The notes below the pieces were generated by a model. It worked only from the letters and a program-made list of their open reading frames with translations. It had not been told where the DNA came from and did not search any database. A DNA stretch of 34,692 bases, from NCBI RefSeq assembly GCF_000179595.2, contig NZ_JH556659.1:380224-414915 (forward strand), in the 5' to 3' direction. Positions 1-7,636 of this stretch are shown one piece after another (the first letter of the stretch is position 1; each line of letters begins with the position of its first letter). Source of the DNA: Acetivibrio cellulolyticus CD2. GTDB lineage: Bacteria > Bacillota > Clostridia > Acetivibrionales > Acetivibrionaceae. The position numbers were made by a program, and so were the translations under genes.

Positions 1-2
1 TC

Positions 3-374
3 GCAACACCTGAAGAATGTGCAGATGCTTTTCTTTGGGAGGATACAAGGAAAGTAGATAACACTGGCTGCATAAAACTTAATGGTTATGAATATGAAGC
101 TGGAATAGAATATATAGGTAAAAAGGTTGATGTAAGATACGACCCTTTTGATATGGGGCTTGTGGAAATATGGTATAGCGGAGAACGCAAGAAGAAAGTA
201 AGCCCGCTTACGATTGGAGAATACTGTGGAAAGGTACAAAAGTCAAGTTCGACAGTAAAGACGACACACTCAAGACTGCTTAAGGTATATGAGCAGGAAA
301 ACGCAAAGCGTCAGAAACAACGAATTGGAGTACTTTCCTTCAGGAGCATGAAGGGAGGTTCGGATAATGTTTGA
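3..374 (+). CDS. Mu-type DDE transposase, C-terminal part (cut by window edge)
   Basis: The frame is open from the first codon in the window to a stop at 374, so this is the 3' end of a larger gene. The visible 123 residues look like the C-terminal beta-barrel of rve/Mu-type transposases (Mu_transpos_C): an FLWEDTRKV start, a VDVRYDPFD segment and an LVEIWYSG strand, then a basic tail. The catalytic DDE domain lies outside the window. The stop overlaps the start of the downstream AAA ATPase gene by 8 bases. That is the usual layout of two-gene transposons in which an ATPase helps the transposase choose its target, as in Tn7 TnsB/TnsC, Tn5053 TniA/TniB and IS21 IstA/IstB. The family assignment rests on the short C-terminus plus this partner gene. 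Confidence 0.75.
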   Translation, partial: ATPEECADAFLWEDTRKVDNTGCIKLNGYEYEAGIEYIGKKVDVRYDPFDMGLVEIWYSGERKKKVSPLTIGEYCGKVQKSSSTVKTTHSRLLKVYEQENAKRQKQRIGVLSFRSMKGGSDNV

Positions 375-1170
375 ACAATACTTTAACCTGACAAGAATAC
401 CATTTAGCAGGGATATACCAGAAGAAGAACTGTACAGTACTCCGAGTATAGAAGAATTATGTGAAAGATTGCAGTATGCAGCAAGAAATAGGTTGTTTGC
501 AGTTATAACCGGTGATGTTGGAACAGGAAAAACAACAGCGCTAAGAAAGTTAGTAGATAGCCTTGATATCAATCGTTACAAGGTAATGTACATAAGTGAT
601 TCATCTTTAACACCAAGAAATTTCTACTGGGAGGTATTAAACCAACTAGGTTGCGAAGCAAAATTTTACAGAGGAGATGCAAAACGTCAGTTAACCCGTG
701 AGCTATCGAACCTCATAGAAACACAAAAGAGGATACCAGTGATAATATCAGACGAAGCACATCTTTTATCAAGAGAAATGCTAGAGGAAGTACGGTTTCT
801 CTTAAACTTTAAGATGGATTCATACAATCCAATGAGTTTAATTCTAGCGGGACAGAGTGAACTTAGAGATGTTCTGAAAAAACAGATATATGAGGCAATA
901 TGCCAAAGGATAGATATACGTTATCACCTTACCCCTTACGATCGGCAACAAACCGGAGAATACATCAAAAAGCATCTTGAATATGCAGGAGAAACCAGGG
1001 ATATATTTACCGAGAAGGCTATTGGCGAAATTTATGACTATTCTCATGGAGTAGCAAGGAAAATCAATAAAGTATGTATAGCCTGCCTGATGCACGCAGC
1101 ACAAAGGCAAACAAAGTTGATAGATGATCATGTAGTAAGGCTCATAATTGAAGATGAATTCAATTGGTAA
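367..1170 (+). CDS. ExeA/TnsC-like AAA+ ATPase, transposition partner
   Basis: The product is a 267-residue AAA+ ATPase of the ExeA/AAA_22 type. It starts with the typical MFEQYFNLTRIPF segment. A Walker A motif GDVGTGKTT lies at residues 49-57, and a Walker B motif ending in DE (129-130) is followed by AHLL. The C-terminal part (about 190-265) resembles the helical lid of this family. Such ATPases act as target-selection or regulatory subunits for Mu/Tn7-like transposases. The start is supported by a GGGAGG site and by the 8-base overlap with the transposase stop, which implies translational coupling. General secretion ExeA proteins share this fold, but the transposase neighbour favours transposition. 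The gene looks intact. Confidence 0.85.
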   Translation: MFEQYFNLTRIPFSRDIPEEELYSTPSIEELCERLQYAARNRLFAVITGDVGTGKTTALRKLVDSLDINRYKVMYISDSSLTPRNFYWEVLNQLGCEAKFYRGDAKRQLTRELSNLIETQKRIPVIISDEAHLLSREMLEEVRFLLNFKMDSYNPMSLILAGQSELRDVLKKQIYEAICQRIDIRYHLTPYDRQQTGEYIKKHLEYAGETRDIFTEKAIGEIYDYSHGVARKINKVCIACLMHAAQRQTKLIDDHVVRLIIEDEFNW

Positions 1171-1177
1171 TTAATTA

Positions 1178-1204
1178 CCCTGTTCGGTGAAGTATCGGAC
1201 AGGG
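1178..1204 (+). repeat. Imperfect inverted repeat after the transposon ATPase gene
   Basis: CCCTGTTCG (1178-1186) pairs with CGGACAGGG (1196-1204), 8 of 9 positions plus a possible G-U pair, around a 9-base loop. No T-run follows, so it is not a good intrinsic terminator. It may be part of the transposon end, or a hairpin at the 5' end of the next gene. Confidence 0.5.
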
Positions 1205-1207
1205 TTA

Positions 1208-2791
1208 ATGAGCAAAATATACGGACACAAAATTTGGGCAAAGAGCGGTCAAACAGACCGAGCAGCGACAATCAAAGGGTTGTTGGTATTATGTACAGTT
1301 ATGTCGATAATACTGACATGTATGTGCAGTGTATATGCAGCACCAAGGGGTAAAGAAGATAAAGAAAAATGCGAGGTTGAACAGCTCAAACACCACAAAG
1401 TGCCTAAAGCGCTTGGACAGAAGGATATTAAGTTTATAGATCTTAGAGATACACATTGGGCATACATTGCTATATCAGATCTTTATGACCGGGGAATTAT
1501 TATCGGATATTCAGATAACTCATTCAGACCAAATGAGCAGGTTACAAGATCACAGTTTGCTGCAATGTTGGTAAAGACACTTGGGTTGGATACAGAAAGC
1601 AAGACTCAAACTTTTAAAGATGTTCCTAAAAAAGCTTGGGATTTTAAGGCAGTAGAAGCTGCAAAGTCATACCTTACAGGCTACAAGAAAGCTGATGGAG
1701 AACTCTACTTCTATGGTAACAGGAATGCTGTTCGTGAGGATATGGCTGTTGCATTGGTAAAAGCACTTGAATTGACAGTGGTAAGTGATGATGGCAAATT
1801 AGAAGAAATATATGATGATTATGAAAGTATTTCTGAAAACCTTAGGGATTTTGTTTATACTGCTTATAAAGAAGGAATTATGTTTGGAGCTGATGGAAAA
1901 TTCAATCCTCAGGGTTCTTTGACAAGAGCAGAAGCAGCTGCGCTTTTAGAGAAGGTTATTGAGAAAACAGAAAAGGTTGTTATTGGAGACACTAGCGATG
2001 AGGACAAAGTTGTATTAGACGAAGATTCAGATGTAACACTTAGCGTTCTTAAATATGATGGCAAGAATGTTGAAGAGTTTGATGAAGATTATACATACTA
2101 TGTAGTAGAACTTGAGGATGAAGATGACATCCCTACCGTTACAGCTAAAGCAACTGATTCTGATGCTACAGTTACTATAACTCAGGCAACAGATATACCA
2201 GGAACAGCAAAAGTAGTTGTAACTGCTAAGGATGGTGAAACAACAAGGGTATATAAAATACGTTTCTTAGTTGAAGATGCAAGTACAGATGTAACACTTA
2301 AAGAGCTTAAATACGATAATAAGAATGTTGAAGGTTTTGATAAAGATGATACTTATTACATAGTAGAACTTGAAAATGATGATGACATTCCTACAGTTAC
2401 AGCAACAGCAACAGATGCTGATGCTACGGTTATTATAACTCAGGGAGATGCTATACCAGGATATGCAAAGATAATTGTAGTGGCAGAAGATGGTGTGACA
2501 AGAAATGTCTATTATATTAAATTTACAGTTAAGAGTAGTTCAGATGCAACAATTAAAGGTCTTAAGTATGATAATAAGAGTGTTGCAAACTTTGATGCAG
2601 CTACAAAATATTATACAGTAGAACTTGAAAATGATGATGACATTCCTACAGTTACAGCTGTAGCAAATGATTCTAAAGCTACATTGAATGTGGTTCAGGC
2701 AACATATTTGCCGGGAACTGCAAAAGTATATGTAAAAGCAGAAGATGGTACATCAAATATTTATAAGATACATTTTGTTGTTAAAGATTAA
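1208..2791 (+). CDS. SLH-domain surface protein with three cadherin-like repeats
   Basis: This is an exported cell-surface protein of about 527 residues. A basic N-region and a hydrophobic segment (LLVLCTVMSIILTCMCSVYA) form a signal peptide, probably cut at VYA-AP. Three S-layer homology domains follow (beginning near KFIDLRDTHWAY, TFKDVPKKAWDF and IYDDYESISENL); these normally bind pyruvylated secondary cell-wall polymer. The second half has three repeats of about 85 residues, each with the core LKYDxKxV...YYxVELExxDDIPTVTA, resembling cadherin-like beta-sandwich domains. They are very acidic, so calcium binding is possible. ATG 1208 is chosen over GTG 1187; neither has a good ribosome-binding site, which is odd. 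The gene starts only a few bases past the apparent transposon end, so its native promoter may be lost. Confidence 0.85.
   Translation: MSKIYGHKIWAKSGQTDRAATIKGLLVLCTVMSIILTCMCSVYAAPRGKEDKEKCEVEQLKHHKVPKALGQKDIKFIDLRDTHWAYIAISDLYDRGIIIGYSDNSFRPNEQVTRSQFAAMLVKTLGLDTESKTQTFKDVPKKAWDFKAVEAAKSYLTGYKKADGELYFYGNRNAVREDMAVALVKALELTVVSDDGKLEEIYDDYESISENLRDFVYTAYKEGIMFGADGKFNPQGSLTRAEAAALLEKVIEKTEKVVIGDTSDEDKVVLDEDSDVTLSVLKYDGKNVEEFDEDYTYYVVELEDEDDIPTVTAKATDSDATVTITQATDIPGTAKVVVTAKDGETTRVYKIRFLVEDASTDVTLKELKYDNKNVEGFDKDDTYYIVELENDDDIPTVTATATDADATVIITQGDAIPGYAKIIVVAEDGVTRNVYYIKFTVKSSSDATIKGLKYDNKSVANFDAATKYYTVELENDDDIPTVTAVANDSKATLNVVQATYLPGTAKVYVKAEDGTSNIYKIHFVVKD
2362..2658 (+). repeat. 42-bp exact direct repeat inside the SLH gene
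   Basis: The 42 bases at 2362-2403 recur exactly at 2617-2658, 255 bases (85 codons) apart, in cadherin-like repeats 2 and 3. Repeat 1 has only a diverged version. This suggests recent repeat duplication or gene conversion. Confidence 0.9.
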
Positions 2792-2809
2792 AAGATTATA
2801 AAGCTGAAA

Positions 2810-2846
2810 AGAGGCATGTAGGTTTCCGGCATGCCTCTATATTTTT
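2810..2846 (+). terminator. Intrinsic terminator after the SLH gene
   Basis: AGAGGCATG (2810-2818) pairs perfectly with CATGCCTCT (2830-2838), followed by ATATTTTT. Confidence 0.85.
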
Positions 2847-2866
2847 GCTCTTATAAAGGGAGTGTA

Positions 2867-2878
2867 ATGTGCTTTTAA
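2867..2878 (+). other. Possible three-codon upstream ORF (Met-Cys-Phe)
   Basis: ATG TGC TTT TAA follows an AAAGGGAG site by a few bases. It lies about 90 bases before the hairpin that precedes the ABC-F gene. Short uORFs are part of known antibiotic-sensing attenuators of ABC-F genes, but an ORF this short can occur by chance. Confidence 0.25.
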
Positions 2879-2963
2879 TTTTGACTTGGCGTATACGATG
2901 TTTGCAGCATATAGAGTGGGTTTTCTAACACCACTGGCTATTCAAATGGTATTAGTATATAAT

Positions 2964-3000
2964 ATCGGTACATGGAATTTAATAACCATGTACCGATTTT
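2964..3000 (+). terminator. Terminator-like hairpin just before the ABC-F gene (possible attenuator)
   Basis: ATCGGTACATGG (2964-2975) pairs perfectly over 12 bp with CCATGTACCGAT (2986-2997) around a 10-base loop, and four Ts follow. It ends 22 bases before the ABC-F start codon and just before the ribosome-binding site GAGGGG (3008-3013). The SLH gene already has its own terminator upstream, so this second one is placed to control entry into the ABC-F gene. The short T-run makes it a weaker terminator. A TATAAT at 2958-2963 overlaps the hairpin, so the transcript could instead start here. Confidence 0.55.
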
Positions 3001-3021
3001 GGCTAACGAGGGGATTTTTGA

Positions 3022-4941
3022 ATGAATGTTTTGTCTGCAGAGAAAATATCAAAAAGCTACAGTGAAAAGATATTGTTTAATGATATATCAGTCAGTATCA
3101 ATGATGGAGAGAAGCTTGGGCTGATAGGTATCAACGGAACAGGAAAATCCACCCTGCTAAAGGTTATTGCAGGGGTTGAAACCACAGATACAGGCAGAAT
3201 CATATATAGAAACGGTATAAAAATAGAGTATTTGGATCAAAATCCACACTTCGAGGATGGAACAACTGTACTTGAACAGGTCTTTAAGGGGAATTCACCT
3301 GTAATGAAGCTGCTTAGGGAGTATGAATCCGTCCTTCAGAAGGTAGATGCTAATCCTGATGACTTAAGGCTTGAAAAGGAATTGATTACATTAACTCAGA
3401 GAATGGACAGTATGGAGGCCTGGACAATTGAGGCAGAGGCGAAAAGCGTCCTCACTAAGCTTGGAATATCCGACTTTTATGCTGATGTGGGCAAATTATC
3501 CGGTGGACAGCGGAAAAGAGTAGCAATGGCAAGTACATTAATATCTCCTTCGGACTTATTGATTCTCGATGAACCTACCAATCATATCGATAATGATACA
3601 GTAGACTGGCTGGAGAAATACCTTGAAAAAAGAAAAGGTGCACTGCTTATGGTGACACATGACAGGTACTTCCTTGACAGGGTTGCAAACAGAATTATAG
3701 AAATTGATGAAGGTAAGCTCTTCAGCTATCAGGCGAATTATACAAAGTATCTGGAAATGAAGGCTGAAAGAGAGGAAATTGAGGAAGCATCCGAAAGAAA
3801 ACGCCAGGGACTTATACGTAATGAATTGAAGTGGATACGCAGGGGCGCGCAGGCTCGTTCTACCAAGCAGAAGGCGAGGATAGAGCGTTTTGAAAAACTT
3901 GTAGATCAACAGGGACCCGCGGATAAGGAAAGTGTTGAAATACAGGTGGGCTTTTCACGCCTTGGCAGAAAGATTATTGAAATAGAAAATGTCAGCAAAA
4001 GTTTTCCGGGCAAAGAGGTAATAAAGGATTTCAGCTATACTCTCCTTAGGGATGACAGGGTTGGAATTATTGGACCTAATGGAAGCGGAAAATCAACTCT
4101 TATGAAAATTGCTGCCGGAAAGTTAAACCCGGATTGCGGCAAGGTTGATATCGGCGAAACAGTCAAAATAGGCTTCTTTTCTCAGGAAAATGAGGATATG
4201 AATGAGAATTTAAGAGTTATAGAATATATCAGAGAGAAAGCTGAATTTTTGAACACCCCGGACGGTACAATAAGTGCTTCCCAGATGCTTGAGAGATTTT
4301 TGTTTCCGCCAAGCGTGCAGTGGACACCCATTTCGAAGCTTTCCGGAGGGGAAAAAAGACGGTTATATCTCCTTCACATACTTATGGGGGCACCAAATGT
4401 TTTAATGCTGGACGAGCCTACAAATGACCTGGATATTCAGACGTTGACTATTTTGGAAAGCTACCTGGACGAATTCTCGGGAGCGGTGGTTGTTGTATCA
4501 CATGATAGATATTTCCTCGATAGGGTGGTTGACGGAATATTTGCCTTTGAAGGCAATGGTGTAATTACTCAGTATGTTGGAAACTATAGTGATTATAGCG
4601 AGTATATCGAACAGCGTGAAAGCTTGTTGGAAGTCAGTACATCAAAAGCTCCGAAGGATAAAGTCAGCGAAAAAGCAGAAAATAAAAAGGATAGGCCGTT
4701 GAGGTTTTCATATAAAGAGCAAAAGGAATTTGACGAAATCGATGGAGTTATTGCAAAACTTGAGCAGGATATTAAACAGGTAGATAAACAGATGAGTGAA
4801 TCCTCCAGTAATTTTGAGCTGCTTCAGAAGCTTATAGAAGAAAAGGAACAGCTTGAAAAAAAGCTGGATGATGCGATAGAACGTTGGACTTACTTGAGTG
4901 AACGTGCCGAAGAAATTGAAAAGAGTAAAAAAGGAGAATAA
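3022..4941 (+). CDS. ABC-F family ATPase, Uup/YfmR-like
   Basis: This 639-residue soluble protein has two ABC ATPase domains and no membrane segments, which marks the ABC-F family; members act on the ribosome. Domain 1 has Walker A GINGTGKST (36-44), signature LSGGQRKRV and Walker B LLILDEPTNHID. Domain 2 has GPNGSGKST, LSGGEKRRL and VLMLDEPTNDLD. The linker contains the basic RRGAQARSTKQKARIERFEKL-type helix, shortened compared with antibiotic-resistance members. The C-terminus (about 550-639) is a lysine/glutamate-rich coiled coil as in Uup and YfmR. Both catalytic glutamates are present. It is two bases upstream of the DEAD-box helicase gene, so the two are probably co-translated. Uup/YfmR is favoured by length and C-terminal domain; a drug-resistance role is possible, given the leader hairpin, but not shown. 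Confidence 0.9.
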   Translation: MNVLSAEKISKSYSEKILFNDISVSINDGEKLGLIGINGTGKSTLLKVIAGVETTDTGRIIYRNGIKIEYLDQNPHFEDGTTVLEQVFKGNSPVMKLLREYESVLQKVDANPDDLRLEKELITLTQRMDSMEAWTIEAEAKSVLTKLGISDFYADVGKLSGGQRKRVAMASTLISPSDLLILDEPTNHIDNDTVDWLEKYLEKRKGALLMVTHDRYFLDRVANRIIEIDEGKLFSYQANYTKYLEMKAEREEIEEASERKRQGLIRNELKWIRRGAQARSTKQKARIERFEKLVDQQGPADKESVEIQVGFSRLGRKIIEIENVSKSFPGKEVIKDFSYTLLRDDRVGIIGPNGSGKSTLMKIAAGKLNPDCGKVDIGETVKIGFFSQENEDMNENLRVIEYIREKAEFLNTPDGTISASQMLERFLFPPSVQWTPISKLSGGEKRRLYLLHILMGAPNVLMLDEPTNDLDIQTLTILESYLDEFSGAVVVVSHDRYFLDRVVDGIFAFEGNGVITQYVGNYSDYSEYIEQRESLLEVSTSKAPKDKVSEKAENKKDRPLRFSYKEQKEFDEIDGVIAKLEQDIKQVDKQMSESSSNFELLQKLIEEKEQLEKKLDDAIERWTYLSERAEEIEKSKKGE

Positions 4942-4943
4942 AA

Positions 4944-6104
4944 ATGACTGAATCGTTTGAAAATATGGGCTTGAATCCAACCCTCGTGACTGCACTGAAA
5001 AAAGAAAACATTACAATACCTACGGATATACAGCAAAGGGTTATACCTGAAGCCTTAAAAAACAAGGACATTGTTGCACAATCGGGAACAGGTACGGGAA
5101 AAACTCTTGCCTACCTGCTGCCTCTATTTGAAAAGGTTAATGCTGAGCTTAAGGAGATGCAGGCGATCATACTTTGTCCGACCCATGAACTGGCAGTACA
5201 GATCATGAGGCAGATTGAGCGTTTGTCTCAAAATTCTGACATTAAGATTAAGGGAACAACTATTATAGGAAATGTGAATATAGACAGGCAAATCGAAAAG
5301 CTCAAGGAGAAGCCGCATATTATTGTAGGTACTCCCGGCAGGATATTGGAACTTATTAAAAAGCGGAAGATATCAGCACACACTATTAAAACAATTATCA
5401 TCGATGAGGCTGACCGTTTAATGGATGAGAATAATACAGAATTTGTGAAAGCAGTGATAAAGAGCACACTAAAAGAGCGTCAGGTTATGGCGTATTCTGC
5501 AACTATTCCAAAGCGTGTGGAAACCGGGATCATAGAACAAATGAAAGAAGCACAGGTTATACGTGTTGAGGAAAAACTCTCAGTGCCTGATACTATTTCG
5601 CATATGTGTTTTCTGGCAGAGAAGAGAGATAAAATTGAAGTGTTGAGGAAACTGGTAAGAATTTTAGAGCCCCAAAAGGCTATTGTATTTGTAAACAACC
5701 AGGGCAACGAAATTGAAATTTTCACCTCCAAACTTAAGTATCATGGTCTAGGTGTTGAGGGCATTCATGGTACAACCCATAAGTTGGAAAGAAAAAAGGC
5801 AATGGAGGAGTTTAAATCCGGAAAGATCCAACTCTTGATTGCTTCGGACATCGCTGCGAGAGGCCTTCATATTGAAGGTGTCACACATATATTCAATATT
5901 GATATTCCTGAGGATGTAAAGGCTTACGTCCATAGAGTCGGCAGAAGCGGTAGAAATGGAAACACTGGAATGGCAGTATCCATTGCTACAAAAAGGGAAT
6001 TGGAGCTTATTAAAAAGTACGAAAAAGAATTGAGTATACATATCGAGCCAAAGAGTATGTATAAGGGTGCTATTGTTGAGGTCAAAAAGCCTAAGACATT
6101 TTGA
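4944..6104 (+). CDS. DEAD-box ATP-dependent RNA helicase
   Basis: The 386-residue protein is a complete helicase core with all the main motifs: Q-motif region ending TDIQQ, motif I SGTGTGKT (47-54), PTHELA (Ia), TPGR (Ib), DEAD (154-157), SAT (III), ASDIAARG (V) and HRVGRSGR (VI). It lacks the long C-terminal RNA-binding extension of DbpA or CsdA, so it is a minimal DEAD-box protein that unwinds short RNA duplexes, plausibly in ribosome assembly or RNA decay. The ribosome-binding site AAGGAG lies inside the last codons of the ABC-F gene and only two bases separate the genes. Both act on RNA or ribosomes, consistent with one operon. Confidence 0.93.
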   Translation: MTESFENMGLNPTLVTALKKENITIPTDIQQRVIPEALKNKDIVAQSGTGTGKTLAYLLPLFEKVNAELKEMQAIILCPTHELAVQIMRQIERLSQNSDIKIKGTTIIGNVNIDRQIEKLKEKPHIIVGTPGRILELIKKRKISAHTIKTIIIDEADRLMDENNTEFVKAVIKSTLKERQVMAYSATIPKRVETGIIEQMKEAQVIRVEEKLSVPDTISHMCFLAEKRDKIEVLRKLVRILEPQKAIVFVNNQGNEIEIFTSKLKYHGLGVEGIHGTTHKLERKKAMEEFKSGKIQLLIASDIAARGLHIEGVTHIFNIDIPEDVKAYVHRVGRSGRNGNTGMAVSIATKRELELIKKYEKELSIHIEPKSMYKGAIVEVKKPKTF

Positions 6105-6173
6105 TATTGGCTCTTCGCTGTTTTGTGTTGGCTCTAACAATAAAACAACAAAAAACCCTAATTAAGTCACAAG

Positions 6174-6383
6174 CCTGTTTTGTGTCAAATGACGCAATTC
6201 CTTGGCCTGAGCATTAGAATCTGTTGCCGAAAGCTTGATAATTTGAAGCAAAAATGCCACGGATGGCATTTTTAGCGTCTCGGGACAGGATGTCCCATAG
6301 ACGCGTGCGAAAATTATCAAGCTGAGGCTACAGATTCTATGCGAAGGTCATGGAATGGAGTCGTTTGACACTAAAACAATAGG
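6174..6383. repeat. Long imperfect palindrome with two internal hairpins (MITE-like or structured RNA)
   Basis: Two arms of about 70 bases face each other. Perfectly paired blocks are TGTCAAA 6183-6189 with 6364-6370, TAGAATCTGT 6215-6224 with 6330-6339, and AGCTTGATAATTT 6232-6244 with 6311-6323. Between the arms sit two hairpins: AAAAATGCCA/TGGCATTTTT at about 6250-6273, and GCGTCT...GGGACA/TGTCCC...AGACGC at about 6275-6304. The whole would fold as a three-way junction in either strand. It fills most of the 409-base gap between the helicase and dus genes and encodes no protein. I do not recognise it as a named RNA family. A non-autonomous transposon (MITE) or an ERIC/REP-like element is the likeliest explanation. 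Confidence 0.75.
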
Positions 6384-6513
6384 TACTACCTTCATGCAGG
6401 TTCCCAAACCGCAGTACCACCGAATTTCATTACTTTTGATTTATATCAATTAACCCACATGGAATACAAAAGAGCCTTGACGTTTATAATAAACTAAATG
6501 AGAGAGTGTGCAT

Positions 6514-7455
6514 ATGAATCTTTTTTTAGCCCCAATACAAGGAATGACAATAGCAGGATACAGGAACGCATTTGCAAGACATTTTGGAAATATTGATGCC
6601 TATTATACCCCGTTTATTTCTTCTTCGGAAGTTGATAAAGTCAATAACTTGCTGTTAAAAGACATTCTTCCCGAGTACAATGACCCGGCAGTTAAGCTTG
6701 TTCCTCAGCTTCTTGGCAATGATGGAGCTCAATTTAAAGCTTTTGCCTGTGCAATTTCGGACATAGGTTACCATGAAATCAACTGGAACATTGGCTGCCC
6801 TTATCCTACAGTAACGAAAAAGAAAAAGGGCTCAGGAATACTGCAACATCCGGACATGATAAAAAAGGTTCTTGATACAGCTTGTTCAGACAGCTCTTAT
6901 ACGGTAACCGTCAAGATGAGGCTTGGCTGGGATAAGCTAGAAGAAGGAATGCGTGTGATGGACGTGCTAAACGACTATCCATTGGGCGGCGTAATAATAC
7001 ATGCCCGTACGGGAATACAGATGTATGAAGGGCATGTAGACTTAGAGGAATTTGAAACGCTTGCTGCCTCCTGCAAACACGAAGTAACCTATAATGGTGA
7101 TATATTTACTCATGATGATTTTCTGCGCATTAGCTCGCGCCTACCTTTTATAAAGAACTTTATGCTGGGAAGAGGAGCCCTGAGTGATCCGTTTCTTCCA
7201 ACTGTTATCAAAGGACAAACGGTTTCGGATGCCAATAAGATCAGCATAGTAAGGGAGTTTCACAACGAGATTTTTAACTATTACAAGTGCAAACTTTCAG
7301 GAGATAAACATTTATGTGATAAAATGAAGGAGTTCTGGTATTACATGCACGTACATTTGGACAAGGACGGCAAGTACATGAAAAAAATTAAAAAATGCCA
7401 TAGGACTTCTGAGTATTTGGAATTGGTAAATCAGATCTTTCATTCTAATTCTTAA
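6514..7455 (+). CDS. tRNA-dihydrouridine synthase family protein
   Basis: This flavoenzyme of the Dus family reduces uridine to dihydrouridine in tRNA. It begins with the FMN-barrel strand MNLFLAPIQGMT and has the catalytic-cysteine motif NIGCPYP (Cys at about 95). VTVKMRLGW, HARTG and YNGDI follow on the barrel, and LGRGALSDPF forms the phosphate-binding region. Length (313 aa) is normal. The active-site loop reads GCPYPTVTKKKKGSGIL, so the usual Gly-Ala after the cysteine loop is replaced by Gly-Ser and the loop is unusually lysine-rich; it may contact tRNA. ATG 6514 is preferred to the in-frame GTG 6508 because GAGAG lies a better distance upstream. The substrate position cannot be assigned. 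It is preceded by the palindromic element and appears to be transcribed alone. Confidence 0.88.
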   Translation: MNLFLAPIQGMTIAGYRNAFARHFGNIDAYYTPFISSSEVDKVNNLLLKDILPEYNDPAVKLVPQLLGNDGAQFKAFACAISDIGYHEINWNIGCPYPTVTKKKKGSGILQHPDMIKKVLDTACSDSSYTVTVKMRLGWDKLEEGMRVMDVLNDYPLGGVIIHARTGIQMYEGHVDLEEFETLAASCKHEVTYNGDIFTHDDFLRISSRLPFIKNFMLGRGALSDPFLPTVIKGQTVSDANKISIVREFHNEIFNYYKCKLSGDKHLCDKMKEFWYYMHVHLDKDGKYMKKIKKCHRTSEYLELVNQIFHSNS

Positions 7456-7533
7456 TGAGTGATTTATAAATTATTATAGCTTTTCTTATCAATTAAAATA
7501 ATTGTCTTAATTTTTGAACCTGAGGAGACGGAT

Positions 7534-7581
7534 GTGCTAAAAAGGAAACCGAGGGATCCAAAAGAAAGCCTTTATGAATAA
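7534..7581 (+). CDS. Possible 15-residue leader peptide overlapping the ABC exporter start
   Basis: A GTG-started ORF (VLKRKPRDPKESLYE) follows GAGGAG (7522-7527) with 6-base spacing, the best ribosome-binding site in this gap. Its stop overlaps an ATG at 7574 that opens the exporter frame (tATGAATAA). The peptide is basic. It could be a coupled leader peptide, a relic of an N-terminus split by a frameshift, or chance. Confidence 0.35.
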   Translation: MLKRKPRDPKESLYE

Positions 7582-7636
7582 AAGTATGCTGACGGGTATA
7601 TTTAGGTTGCGCCTAAAAAAGGGAAGTGAATTATTT

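Larger units (their letters stand above)
1..1201 (+). mobile_element. Two-gene Mu/Tn7-like transposon, right part
   Basis: This unit comprises the transposase tail and the ATPase gene. I place its right boundary tentatively at 1201, because the sequence read inward from there begins TGTCCGATAC and transposons of this class usually begin 5'-TGT. The left end is outside the window, so no terminal repeat or target duplication could be checked. Confidence 0.45.

Noticed and set aside
1187-1207. GTG start for the SLH protein
   Set aside because: It lies inside the inverted repeat at the probable transposon end and has no ribosome site; ATG 1208 is preferred, although weak too.
2881-2910. TTGACT as -35 of an ABC-F promoter
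   Set aside because: No acceptable -10 box at 16-18 bases downstream.
5748-6140. 130-codon minus-strand ORF
   Set aside because: Antisense to the helicase motifs V and VI; no support.
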